From positions 1 to 64,000 of IMG/VR virus record IMGVR_UViG_3300025316_000016: 64,000 nucleotides of DNA; one strand, 5' to 3'. This stretch comes from a virus. The number at the start of each line of letters is the position of its first letter. Positions within the stretch are counted from its first letter, which is position 1. The position numbers and the translations under genes were made by a program. Below, piece by piece: positions 33,253 to 42,713 of the stretch. Below the pieces are notes generated by a model, which was given only the letters and a program-made list of their open reading frames with translations, had not been told where the DNA came from and did no database searches.

Positions 33253-34638
33253 TTAGAACGATAGCACAAATTTGAACTGTTCAATTCCATCGTTGCTTCT
33301 TTGTATTCCTGGTCTATTCTCTATATATGATATATATCCAGACTGTGGTACGAAGTTTGTTGGGTTCGTGTTTAATAGCGTCCTGACACAGCCAGAGGTT
33401 GTACCAAATACAGGAAGATTTTCTATTGGTGTTCCGGTTATATTTATGACACTGATTACGTTAGTTGATAACATAAAGTCTAGCATTGTGGCAGAGAAAG
33501 TTACTGCTCCACTAGTGTCTACTTGATATATTATTTCATCATTAAGATAAGTACCAGCACCTTGAGCTACAATTAGATCGGTCGATATCTTGTATATTGA
33601 TTGAGTACCTGTTGATAAAGATGTAGTTGATGTTGTGTCAACTGGATTTGTCAACAGTCCAACTTGTCTATATGCAACATCTGTTGGTATAGTACCACCC
33701 TCACTCCCATTGAACGTACATGTGTACATTATGTAGCAGCATCCTAATTCCGCAATTGGATCATTGCCATGACCACCAACAGGAGATATTGGTGCTATGA
33801 TAGTTGCACTAGAACCGCCTGTACCAATCGTTGGTGATACAGAAACTGTTGCTGTCGTATAATTAGCCCCAGGATCGTTCATAATGACATCAGTTATAGC
33901 ACCATTAGACAAGTTTACAAATGCTGACGCACCAGTTCCATCTCCTGTGATAGTAACTGTTGGTGGTGTTGTTGCTGAATATCCAGTACCACCAAACGTG
34001 ACATTAATCACATCTATGCTACCATATCCAGGAGTTGTTAATAATGGGTCATTAAGATCAGATGAATTATTGCCAATAGGAACAGGCATCCACGAAGAGT
34101 CCATGAAATTGATCTGTGCTCCAGTATCTATGCTATAGAGATATTTCCATTTATAGCCGTCAGCACTAGTGTAAATGTTGTTTATTCCATACGCACCTGG
34201 TTGGAACATGGGTTCATTTATCGAATACCCACCATTGTTGTTCCACAAGCATTTGAATACCTGATTATAGCTATTGTTGACATAGAAGTTATATACATTA
34301 TATCCATTAGCATCCTTGGCATTGATATTAACGGTATCTGAGTAGTAATCATATATAGTGTTTGCTGTCCAGTTATTCCTTCTTATTACTGGACTCATAT
34401 CAGATGAATCGATTCGTTTAGCCACAAACATATTCTTACACACACTCTTAAGGTATGCTGGAGAGTCTACTGGCACTTCTGGTGCTAAATCATTAGCCCA
34501 CGAATCTGTTCTTGATAGGAAGCAATATGTGGAAGTTATCACGTTAGTAGATCCTAGCACAACAGATACTGGTGCGTAGTATGCTTGATCTACTAGAGAT
34601 ACTTTTGCATAAGCCGTTAATATATTTTGATTAGCCAT
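33253..34638 (-). CDS. 8: Baseplate wedge protein (T4 gp8 homologue)
   Basis: 461 residues; T4 gp8 is 334. The gp8 signature is at the N terminus: QNILTAYAKVSLVDQAYYAP, a YCFLSRTDSWAND segment near 38-50, MFVAKRIDSSDMSPVIRRNNW near 70-90, then IYDYYSD. The added length is a middle/C-terminal beta-rich insertion (GYGSIDVINVTFGGTGYSA, TGTGGSSATIIAPIS), a type seen also in gp6 and gp7 here. Order 8-7-6-25 matches the T4-like baseplate block. Confidence 0.93.
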   Translation of the reverse strand: MANQNILTAYAKVSLVDQAYYAPVSVVLGSTNVITSTYCFLSRTDSWANDLAPEVPVDSPAYLKSVCKNMFVAKRIDSSDMSPVIRRNNWTANTIYDYYSDTVNINAKDANGYNVYNFYVNNSYNQVFKCLWNNNGGYSINEPMFQPGAYGINNIYTSADGYKWKYLYSIDTGAQINFMDSSWMPVPIGNNSSDLNDPLLTTPGYGSIDVINVTFGGTGYSATTPPTVTITGDGTGASAFVNLSNGAITDVIMNDPGANYTTATVSVSPTIGTGGSSATIIAPISPVGGHGNDPIAELGCCYIMYTCTFNGSEGGTIPTDVAYRQVGLLTNPVDTTSTTSLSTGTQSIYKISTDLIVAQGAGTYLNDEIIYQVDTSGAVTFSATMLDFMLSTNVISVINITGTPIENLPVFGTTSGCVRTLLNTNPTNFVPQSGYISYIENRPGIQRSNDGIEQFKFVLSF

Positions 34639-34657
34639 ATTGTATTTCTCTGTTATT

Positions 34658-37600
34658 TTAAGCAGGGTTATAAATTGTTACATTAGAACTTGTTGCAACC
34701 AAAGTTTTGTTTACTGACAACAATGAAACCACATTGCTTGATATGTTTGTAGTTATTACAATAGTATTACTAGTAACACCAGATACCGTTAACGCTGAAT
34801 TATTAGCTATTAATACCTTGTCACCGACATTAACAATATCCGTAATTGGACTATTGGTATTAGTGTATATGCCATTATTTATAATGTTATAAGAATTGGT
34901 TATGGAAGTAATGTGAATGACATTACTGCCAGCATTAGCAGTTATGTTAGCCACATTAGCTATATTCACCCAAGTTCTATTAGATAGAGTGATCGCTGTA
35001 TTAGAATTTGATGTGATCCCAGTAACCATACCTGATATTTTGGTTCCGTTATCACATACAATACTTAATGTGGTTTGATTAGGTATTATGTAAGTATTTG
35101 CATTTGGTATCAATATGTTCACGGTATTGCTACTTATTGATACATTAGACACATTAGCAGACATAGAAGTTATTGTATCATTATTTCCTGTATAATGCTG
35201 TAATGTTTTACCTGTACTTAAGTAGTCTGACGCACCAAAATTTACAGATGCATTGGAACTCATTGCGCATCTACCAACTACTCTCATTCCTGTTGGATGT
35301 AGTAGATTAAGCAATGTTGTTCTGTACTTGGCTATCTCTTTATCTAGTGTTATCTGATAGGTGAACGTGTTATAATCTTTGCTTTGTAGAACATTGAACG
35401 AACTCAGTTGTCCGGAAGTATCTAAATACTGACCATTTCCTATAGTTAAACCATTCAAGAAGATAGAATTTGCCTTTGCTAATCCGTCTCCGTATATGAT
35501 TATACCTGGGTTAACTGGATTATTGAATCTGTTGAAATCCAACCCAACAAATGTATTCTTTACAGCAACATCTAACTCATTGATAACTAAACTACCAACC
35601 AAATTCATCGAAATGCTCTTGTCTGATACCAGTAATGGACCAGAAGCTGGATTTGATGTATAGTTATAGACTCTGACAATATGTGTAGTTGCAGTAAAAT
35701 CGTTAGTGTTTGATATCGCTGGATATATAGAATCTACATATGCGACATAATGTGCGGTTTGTAGGTCGTCCCCTTGATATACAACATCGCCTCTTTGGGG
35801 AAGCTGTGATTGATTTGGTCCTAACAATCCATTGACCAGAATATCTTGTACCCTTAGTGATATAGATGGTGCTGACACATAATCTTCGCCATAGTCACTG
35901 ATGTTTATTTGTGTGATAGTACCAACGCCATTATATATTGGAGTTAGTATAGCACCCGATCCTAATATACCAGGAACAACTAATACAGCATTTGCTGCAT
36001 ATGTATTTGCTGACGATACCCTTAATACTGGCAACCCAGAGCTTAGTTTATATCCACCAGCAGCAATTATGGTATTGATGACATTAGTATTGGCAATATT
36101 TTGTGTTGGGTAAACTGTGCCTATGGTATATCCATTGCCACCCATTGAAATGATACCATTCGCGGTATATCCGACTGAAGTGATGATGCCACTAGTAGTC
36201 ACATTGGTTACATATGCATTAGCACCGTATCCAGTTCCACCAAGAATATTAATCTTATCATTAACCCTATAACCAGTACCACCAGATATTATTTGTATCG
36301 GTGATAGTATTCCCATATTGGCAAGGCTTGCTAATATTGGTGGTGTGATAGATGTATTTGCGTTAGTGCCGTAAACAGATCGCGCTGTTACTGCTGGTAA
36401 TATGTCTCCACTGATACCACCACCACCGTTATCAACAACTACTGACGCAAGGTATCCTGTATTGAATGATGTAAAAGTGAAAGCGTTGGCTAAAGTAGTG
36501 TTCCAGTTTGCTGAAGTATTATTTGCAAACACACTATGATAACTCAATAAATTTGACGAATTGCCGATAGGAATAGTATTGGCTAAAGTGGCAAGTATAG
36601 TAGTCCCTGGAGCACCATACATTGGGATACTATCAGTAGGTATGAACGTGACTGTAGATTTACTACTTGGTGTTTGTGCAATATCACCAGCATGTGCTAT
36701 AGCACCACCAGAATTAGCAGAGATAACGATCATTGTGTTTGCGTTGCCTGATGTAGTTATGATCGAACTATTAGCATATCCATATCCACCATTAACAACA
36801 ATGATCTTCTGAATTGAACCTAAAGTTGTCTGACCAACAGTTGCTGTCGCACCATGACCATGTGGGGTATTCAATCCACCAAAAGCAATTACTGGATCAC
36901 CAGCATATCCGGTCACTGTGTTAGCAGCCCCATATTTGGTTCCTTGATTCTTTGGGTCAAGTTTAATCTGACTAATTTGTCCTAGTATTTTTGCGCGTAA
37001 TGGTTTATTATTGTTTCCTGGTACCAATACGTCTTCGTTATTACCATCAACTATTCTAACATATTCACCAGACACAAACAGTCTTTCTATATTAGACAGG
37101 AACACTTCCATTCTGGTTCCGCTTAGTATAACATTCTCAACTGTCGCTATGGTCTGAGAGGTTTCACCAAACACTCTGAGATTTTTTGTTTGCAGGAAGT
37201 TTTCATTGACGTATCCGTGCGGAAGATATACCGATGCACCAGAAATATCTAATACTCCTGTTGGCACATTGTCTGATATAAATGAAAACGATGTCAAAGA
37301 GGGTATTGCAGAAACTATCCATGAACCATTAGGTGCATTTGTGCCAGTTACTCCAGACACCACCACAGTATCACCAACCGCTAGATAATGTGATATAACT
37401 GTAGTTATTGATATATTATTACTGGTGTTTATATATGCATTGCTTGATGGTGATATGCTTGAAATGTATATCACATCTGTTGACAACTTAATACTTTTCG
37501 TGACATACCATTGTCCCGATGATGCTTTAAGTGTCACATCATTGGTATTAAGGAAATCCACATCGGAATTGTATAGTATCCTGAACAACATTTTATATGA

Positions 37601-37924
37601 TGCAGGAGTTCCCTTAGATTGGTATAGTTGCTTCGCTAATTTAACTACTTCTGTTTTATTCACCAATATATCTGTCGGGAAATATGATAGGAAGTCGTTA
37701 TAGAAATACTGTATAAATTCTGTTGTTGTCTGATCTATGTCTTTGTATTTTAACAGATTCTTTGTCTGTTCTGTTACATTACCATTCAGCTCTAACCATT
37801 CATAGTATGCTTGCAGGAACAATACAAAATTTGAATATGAGGGATCGTCCCTAATGTATTCAGGTAGTTGTGAAGGTATTAGAAGACTTGTTAGACTATG
37901 ATTAGTTATCGTGTTTGCTATCAT
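34658..37924 (-). CDS. 7: Baseplate wedge protein (T4 gp7-like)
   Basis: 1088 residues; T4 gp7 is 1032. The N-terminal 130 residues are conserved across T4-like aquatic phages: LPEYIRDDPSYSNFVLFLQAYYEWL, FIQYFYNDFLSYFPTDILVN, LYQSKGTPASYKMLFRILYN. The long middle is beta-rich with repeated VNGGYGYANSS and ISGGTGYRVNDKI-type units. It lies between gp6 (overlap four bases) and gp8 in the standard order, and nucleates the wedge in T4. Assignment rests on N terminus, size and synteny. Confidence 0.88.
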   Translation of the reverse strand: MIANTITNHSLTSLLIPSQLPEYIRDDPSYSNFVLFLQAYYEWLELNGNVTEQTKNLLKYKDIDQTTTEFIQYFYNDFLSYFPTDILVNKTEVVKLAKQLYQSKGTPASYKMLFRILYNSDVDFLNTNDVTLKASSGQWYVTKSIKLSTDVIYISSISPSSNAYINTSNNISITTVISHYLAVGDTVVVSGVTGTNAPNGSWIVSAIPSLTSFSFISDNVPTGVLDISGASVYLPHGYVNENFLQTKNLRVFGETSQTIATVENVILSGTRMEVFLSNIERLFVSGEYVRIVDGNNEDVLVPGNNNKPLRAKILGQISQIKLDPKNQGTKYGAANTVTGYAGDPVIAFGGLNTPHGHGATATVGQTTLGSIQKIIVVNGGYGYANSSIITTSGNANTMIVISANSGGAIAHAGDIAQTPSSKSTVTFIPTDSIPMYGAPGTTILATLANTIPIGNSSNLLSYHSVFANNTSANWNTTLANAFTFTSFNTGYLASVVVDNGGGGISGDILPAVTARSVYGTNANTSITPPILASLANMGILSPIQIISGGTGYRVNDKINILGGTGYGANAYVTNVTTSGIITSVGYTANGIISMGGNGYTIGTVYPTQNIANTNVINTIIAAGGYKLSSGLPVLRVSSANTYAANAVLVVPGILGSGAILTPIYNGVGTITQINISDYGEDYVSAPSISLRVQDILVNGLLGPNQSQLPQRGDVVYQGDDLQTAHYVAYVDSIYPAISNTNDFTATTHIVRVYNYTSNPASGPLLVSDKSISMNLVGSLVINELDVAVKNTFVGLDFNRFNNPVNPGIIIYGDGLAKANSIFLNGLTIGNGQYLDTSGQLSSFNVLQSKDYNTFTYQITLDKEIAKYRTTLLNLLHPTGMRVVGRCAMSSNASVNFGASDYLSTGKTLQHYTGNNDTITSMSANVSNVSISSNTVNILIPNANTYIIPNQTTLSIVCDNGTKISGMVTGITSNSNTAITLSNRTWVNIANVANITANAGSNVIHITSITNSYNIINNGIYTNTNSPITDIVNVGDKVLIANNSALTVSGVTSNTIVITTNISSNVVSLLSVNKTLVATSSNVTIYNPA

Positions 37925-40002
37925 GTTTTAGCTACTATATTAACGGTGATTGCAGATGGATCAAAAGGATCTATAGTGATAATTCTATTAAATGTGGATG
38001 AAATGATAGTCGAGACTGGATTAACAGTTATTTTAAGATCCCCGAACACGTTATCAACACCAACAGGGGCGAAGTTATTCAACTGTACCACACCATTAAC
38101 ATAATCAATGGTACCAGCATTAGCATTCAGTACTGTTTTCACTAGGTCCGAGTTTATGTAATATGTTCTTAGTGTACCAAGAGCACCTTGCAATGATACC
38201 ACACCAACCGCCAATTTACCAGTGGTATCGTTTGATTGGTTTGTAAAGGACACGATTGCTGATGTGTAACCTATTCCAGCTGAGTCAATTACAATTGAAT
38301 GCACACTACCATTACCTGATAGTATTGCGTGTGCTGTTGCTCCGGTACCATCACCCAATATCTTCACAAGTGGTGCTGCTGTGTATTGCATACCTGGATT
38401 TATCATCAATATAGAATCTACTCCATTAGACATCACAGGAACTTCTTCAATAAACACTCCATTAATTATATTAGAATAACTAGTAGGATCAACAAATTTC
38501 ATTGATGGTGAGCTTGTTACCCCACTAGACAGAATACCTTTAGATAATGATGTATCAAAGTTTAATGTGTAATTTTGACCAACAGTTAAATTTGGATATA
38601 TCTTCTTCTGTATCTTTATACTAATATCATCTGATATGATTGATGGATCTGTATCTATGACACACATAGAAAATCCATATGAACTAAATGTTGAATTGAA
38701 CGTATTTAACGTGTTTGCTGCACACAAACCAATAGCATCCACACAGCCTAGTTGTAATTGTTGTGATGTTAGAGGTGTCTTTCCTGGTGAATATAGAACA
38801 TCGGCAGTCAGCATTATGTATGTGTAGTCTGGATCAACAATAGTAGGTTTTACTGTCATAACACTAATAGGATTAATTACCCTAGAGATGATCATATTCT
38901 TTTGTGTATCGGTAATATTATATGCTCCGGCAGGTTTTAGTGATATAAACACTTTACCATATACAGGAACATCATTTTCCTCACCACCCCAAACACTAAC
39001 TGCATCAAATGTGATACCTAGTTTGTTTTGCTGAATTGCTGTTATGTAATCATCTTTAGTAACAGCTCTGCCCTGTGCAGAGAATGCTTTTGGTGCTTGA
39101 AATTTTATGGACGAAATTGACTCATGTGCTGAACCATTGGTAGCTTCTGCTATTGGAAATACACTAGTATTAGCATATCCACCCAGAGGTTGCATCAGGG
39201 TGAAATTGTTAGCACCTTGTGCAGATTTGCCGTGTGTTGAAATGTAGTCAACATTGATTATGTTACCGGTAGTCAACATCTTACCTAAAATGCCATCCCC
39301 AAAATATATTTGGTAATTACCAGAAGAACCTTCCTGTACAAAGTACACCATAGACGTGCCATCTAGGGTAAGATAATTAGCTGATATTTCAAACACTTGC
39401 TCGTATGTATTTGTGTTTGATTGCTGTACAGTAACCAATAATGAAGATACATCAATATTAGCATCTGGTATATCAAACATAAGATTTGGATTTGCTACTG
39501 TATCTACTACAAACGAATACTTATTGTGTACACCTTGCTTTAACATCACATTACTAAATGTTACTGTTCCAGATACTGTATTGTTTGATGTAGCATCTTC
39601 TGTTAAGAATGTGTAGTTGACACCATTGATGGCGCGAGAAACGAATTGAGTATATTTGTCTAGTGTTAGTGATGTATCTGTTACTCCATAAACCACTAGA
39701 TCGATGATAGCAGTTGGTGCTACCGCTGATTGTGGTGTGTAACCCAGTAATTTTGCTTGAGAAACAACAGAACTTCTTTGCAACGCTGTATCTAGGAACA
39801 TCTCATTAGCAACCATGTTCAAATAGTATGCGTTGTACTGAGTGTTTAGTGCTAGTACGTCTAATAGAACAGATAACCCAGAGCCAGCAAAATTATAATC
39901 CTTGAATACTGCTTGCTGTGATAAGAAGTTAGATAAACTGTGTTTGATATCAACAAAATCCAAACCTGCCATAGATACTGTTGTATTGCTTGTAGAACCC
40001 AT
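37921..40002 (-). CDS. 6: Baseplate wedge protein (T4 gp6 homologue)
   Basis: 693 residues; T4 gp6 is 660. It forms the continuous inner ring of the baseplate. The N terminus is diagnostic: DFVDIKHSLSNFLSQQAVFKDYNF, GLSVLLDVLALNTQYNAYYLNMVANEMFLDTA, RSSVVSQAKLLGYTP (read in pieces). A gp6/gpJ-like core follows (KDDYITAIQQNKLG near 330). Stop and start overlap neighbours gp7 and gp25, so the three are coupled. Confidence 0.95.
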   Translation of the reverse strand: MGSTSNTTVSMAGLDFVDIKHSLSNFLSQQAVFKDYNFAGSGLSVLLDVLALNTQYNAYYLNMVANEMFLDTALQRSSVVSQAKLLGYTPQSAVAPTAIIDLVVYGVTDTSLTLDKYTQFVSRAINGVNYTFLTEDATSNNTVSGTVTFSNVMLKQGVHNKYSFVVDTVANPNLMFDIPDANIDVSSLLVTVQQSNTNTYEQVFEISANYLTLDGTSMVYFVQEGSSGNYQIYFGDGILGKMLTTGNIINVDYISTHGKSAQGANNFTLMQPLGGYANTSVFPIAEATNGSAHESISSIKFQAPKAFSAQGRAVTKDDYITAIQQNKLGITFDAVSVWGGEENDVPVYGKVFISLKPAGAYNITDTQKNMIISRVINPISVMTVKPTIVDPDYTYIMLTADVLYSPGKTPLTSQQLQLGCVDAIGLCAANTLNTFNSTFSSYGFSMCVIDTDPSIISDDISIKIQKKIYPNLTVGQNYTLNFDTSLSKGILSSGVTSSPSMKFVDPTSYSNIINGVFIEEVPVMSNGVDSILMINPGMQYTAAPLVKILGDGTGATAHAILSGNGSVHSIVIDSAGIGYTSAIVSFTNQSNDTTGKLAVGVVSLQGALGTLRTYYINSDLVKTVLNANAGTIDYVNGVVQLNNFAPVGVDNVFGDLKITVNPVSTIISSTFNRIITIDPFDPSAITVNIVAKT

Positions 40003-40394
40003 TATCTGCTCCTCTCTAATAGAATGTTCACCGCAGAGGGTGCTGTGTTGTTACCTATGTAAAATGACAGATTCACATGAAATGCGTTTGCGTCTGGTAT
40101 AGCTACTACCTGAACATTCTCTATAGTTGCTCGTGGTTCGTAGTTGTTTATTACATTAGTTATTTCTGTTTCTATTGAACTTGCAGTGATTGCACTGATA
40201 GGTTCAAATAATAAAGCGTTTAAATTAGAACCAAGTGTTGGTTGAAATGGTCGCTCATAGTAATTGGTCATCAATAGATTTCGTACAGAACGAATGACCG
40301 ACTGTTCATCGTAACTTATAGAAACATCGCCCGTAGCAGGTGATGCGGTAAAAGTTAAGTCTAAATCTGAATATATTTTTTGTAATGTGGCCAT
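40002..40394 (-). CDS. 25: Baseplate wedge protein (T4 gp25 homologue)
   Basis: 130 residues, matching T4 gp25 (132). It belongs to the GPW/gp25 family and joins the wedge to the sheath first ring. Conserved pieces: ATGDVSISYDEQSVIRSVRNLL (residues about 21-41), ERPFQPTLGSNLNALLFEP and NYEPRATIENVQVV. One-base overlap with gp6. Confidence 0.95.
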   Translation of the reverse strand: MATLQKIYSDLDLTFTASPATGDVSISYDEQSVIRSVRNLLMTNYYERPFQPTLGSNLNALLFEPISAITASSIETEITNVINNYEPRATIENVQVVAIPDANAFHVNLSFYIGNNTAPSAVNILLERSR

Positions 40395-40401
40395 GTTCTA
40401 T

Positions 40402-41205
40402 TTATGCTGCGTTAGGTGCACCAGTATTACCGCCTTGGGCATCTGGGTGAGTATGGTTATCGAGACTTATTTTATTTGCTATCATGTCACCACCAGAAGT
40501 AACTGTAGTACCGACAGTGACAGCACTACCAACACTAGTATTTACCGCAACTGATGCATTTCTCCCAACAACTAAATCTATATTAGCTACCACGTTTTGG
40601 TTAGCAACAACATTACTTTGAGTTAATATATTGCCAGTAGTTGATAGGTCGCCTATCTGATTTACCGGACCAATGAAGTTGAATGATGTTGCTTGTGCGG
40701 TGAATATTCCACCCACTTTCATAAGCATGTTTCCACCAACCTCCCACTCTACATCACCATCAACTTGTATCTTTGCATCACCCTGAACATATATCTTAAC
40801 ATCGCCTTGTATAGTTTCTTGACTATCACCAAGTATGTAAATACTGTTATCCTGTACAACTACCTTAAAATTGTTGTTCATCACCTTTTCGGTCATAGAA
40901 CCATCAGGACCAATTTCTTGAAAAGTTCCTGTCCTATGTGCTATATTTATTCGCTCACTTCCTGGGGTATCATCCAGTTCAAACACATGACCAGAAGGAG
41001 TTGTCTGTGCATTGTTGTATGGATACACAGCATCATATGGCGAGTCTGGTTGACTAAATGTGTTGTTCGGGTTAATTACAGCATCTAACTCATTAGACTT
41101 TAGCTTGTAATTCTTCTTGTTCGTCACGATTTCTGTCAAAATAGCACCTTGTGCTAATGATGATTCGAACGCCATTTGTAAATCTTGTATTGTTGGGGTG
41201 CTCAT
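40402..41205 (-). CDS. Baseplate spike / needle protein (gp5 C-terminal-like)
   Basis: 267 residues. Residues about 80-175 form short valine/aspartate beta repeats (VVQDNSIYILGDSQ, DVKIYVQGDAKIQVDGDVEWE, GNMLMKVGG), as in the gp5 triple-stranded beta-helix. The distal part is VVANIDLVVGRNAS-like. The C terminus has DNHTHPDAQGG: an HxH tip motif that, in P2/phi92-type spikes, coordinates iron. In T4 these parts are fused to the OB domain and lysozyme; here the OB hub is a separate gene (41,202) and the lysozyme another (49,301). Starts within the end of the hub gene. Confidence 0.8.
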   Translation of the reverse strand: MSTPTIQDLQMAFESSLAQGAILTEIVTNKKNYKLKSNELDAVINPNNTFSQPDSPYDAVYPYNNAQTTPSGHVFELDDTPGSERINIAHRTGTFQEIGPDGSMTEKVMNNNFKVVVQDNSIYILGDSQETIQGDVKIYVQGDAKIQVDGDVEWEVGGNMLMKVGGIFTAQATSFNFIGPVNQIGDLSTTGNILTQSNVVANQNVVANIDLVVGRNASVAVNTSVGSAVTVGTTVTSGGDMIANKISLDNHTHPDAQGGNTGAPNAA

Positions 41206-42713
41206 ATTACGTATCCTGATGGTAGTGTGCTAAGAGCTGCCTGTACTCTTGCTATATATGGTGCACGAAAAGTTTCCAATTCACTTATTATATTTGGATT
41301 GTTATATGCCTTAGCCATATTTTGTTCATCTAGTGGTGGATTTGTGTTCCAATTTTGTACGTAGAGTCTTAACCCAAGTGCTGACCTACTATCGACTGTA
41401 CCACCCGAACTAAATATGTTCTCTGACCAAGATGAGTTGACACCCTTTACATACCCTTCTACTGCTATTGTGGTAGTAACAATAGCAGCTTTGAATATGG
41501 CAACAGTATTTTCCAGTGATTTTATCTGATTGCTAGGAGCATGTACAATATGTGTTTCTGCTGGTATTACATTAGGCACAGTAACGTTTGGTGGCATTGG
41601 TGCAGAACCAACCACGATATGTGCTTGATTATTAACAACTACTACTGGCTGTTTCACAGTAACCATTGCAGGTGATATGCCAGCTAACCCAGCAAGTATA
41701 GTACAACCAACATGACCACTAGAATCAGTTAGATCAGTTAACAATTTACTGGCAGCATCTTCTGCTATAGCCAATTCTTCCGCCGCAAATTTTTCAGCAC
41801 TTGCTATCTGTTCATTAACTGCCGCAGATGCATCACTCAGCATAGAGTTGAAGCTATTAGAAGCTGATGATACCGCACCAGATACTGCACTTGTTGCTGA
41901 ACCTATAGCACCAGTAACTGCGCTTGTTGCTGTATCTATAGCACCAGTAACTGCGTTCTGCGCAGACTGTTCTAGACCAATAAGATACGATTCAGTTTCA
42001 CTCAATAAATCTGATGCTGATGTGAAGAATCCGGCAACTTCACCTAACATACTATTAGGATCAAGACCACATGGACTACCTGCTGCTGGCACACCATCTT
42101 TACCGGTAGGTGGTGGGGTTGGTGCAGCACCAGCATTACCAGACACCAGTAATTGTGTGCCTAATGATTCTGCTCTAGGTCCATATATATCATTAAATTT
42201 ACTATCAATCTTCTGTGTTACTGATAGTGGTTTATCTGTGGTAAGATTTAGTGCGTCAAGATTAGTAGACGGTTTCCCCGGCAACTGTGGTGTTGTCACA
42301 TAAGGATTACTAGTAAATGTAGAACCAGAACCATCTATATTTTGTGTTGGTGTTGTTGTAGTAGCACCAGATGTTGAAGGGTCGGTAAATCCTTGTGTTG
42401 GGTTCTTATTAACGGTTGGTGATATGACACCAGGCAACACACCGAAGTACGCAGGAAATTGTCCAGACTTACCATCAAAGAAATAACCAGTAACCCAATC
42501 CCCCATTGATGGTACAGAGAATGACTTTGAGTTATTAATAGGTAACACTGCATGAGACCAAGGCAAATCCGCTGTGGGTATCAGATTCTTGTCATCGGTG
42601 TGCCACCCGAATATCCGTACTTGGCACCTACCTATCTTGACTGGGTCGTTGTTATTTTCAACAACACCAATCCACCACACAAACCCATTCATCCCCAAAA
42701 ACGTATTATCCAT
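41202..42713 (-). CDS. Baseplate hub OB-fold protein (gp5 N-terminal-like)
   Basis: 503 residues. Residues 1-95 are the gp5/VgrG OB-type domain: FVWWIGVVENNNDP, IGRCQVRIFGWH, LPWSHAVLPI, PSMGDWVTGYFFDG, FPAYFGVLPG. The middle (about 190-330) is Ala/Ser-rich helical coiled coil (SATSAVSGAVSSASNSF). The C-terminal region has a PAAR-like trace (GHVGCTILAGL, then VNNQAHIVVGSAPMPP) and a final helical segment. It is the hub component that carries the spike, split from it by a gene break. Confidence 0.8.
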   Translation of the reverse strand: MDNTFLGMNGFVWWIGVVENNNDPVKIGRCQVRIFGWHTDDKNLIPTADLPWSHAVLPINNSKSFSVPSMGDWVTGYFFDGKSGQFPAYFGVLPGVISPTVNKNPTQGFTDPSTSGATTTTPTQNIDGSGSTFTSNPYVTTPQLPGKPSTNLDALNLTTDKPLSVTQKIDSKFNDIYGPRAESLGTQLLVSGNAGAAPTPPPTGKDGVPAAGSPCGLDPNSMLGEVAGFFTSASDLLSETESYLIGLEQSAQNAVTGAIDTATSAVTGAIGSATSAVSGAVSSASNSFNSMLSDASAAVNEQIASAEKFAAEELAIAEDAASKLLTDLTDSSGHVGCTILAGLAGISPAMVTVKQPVVVVNNQAHIVVGSAPMPPNVTVPNVIPAETHIVHAPSNQIKSLENTVAIFKAAIVTTTIAVEGYVKGVNSSWSENIFSSGGTVDSRSALGLRLYVQNWNTNPPLDEQNMAKAYNNPNIISELETFRAPYIARVQAALSTLPSGYVI

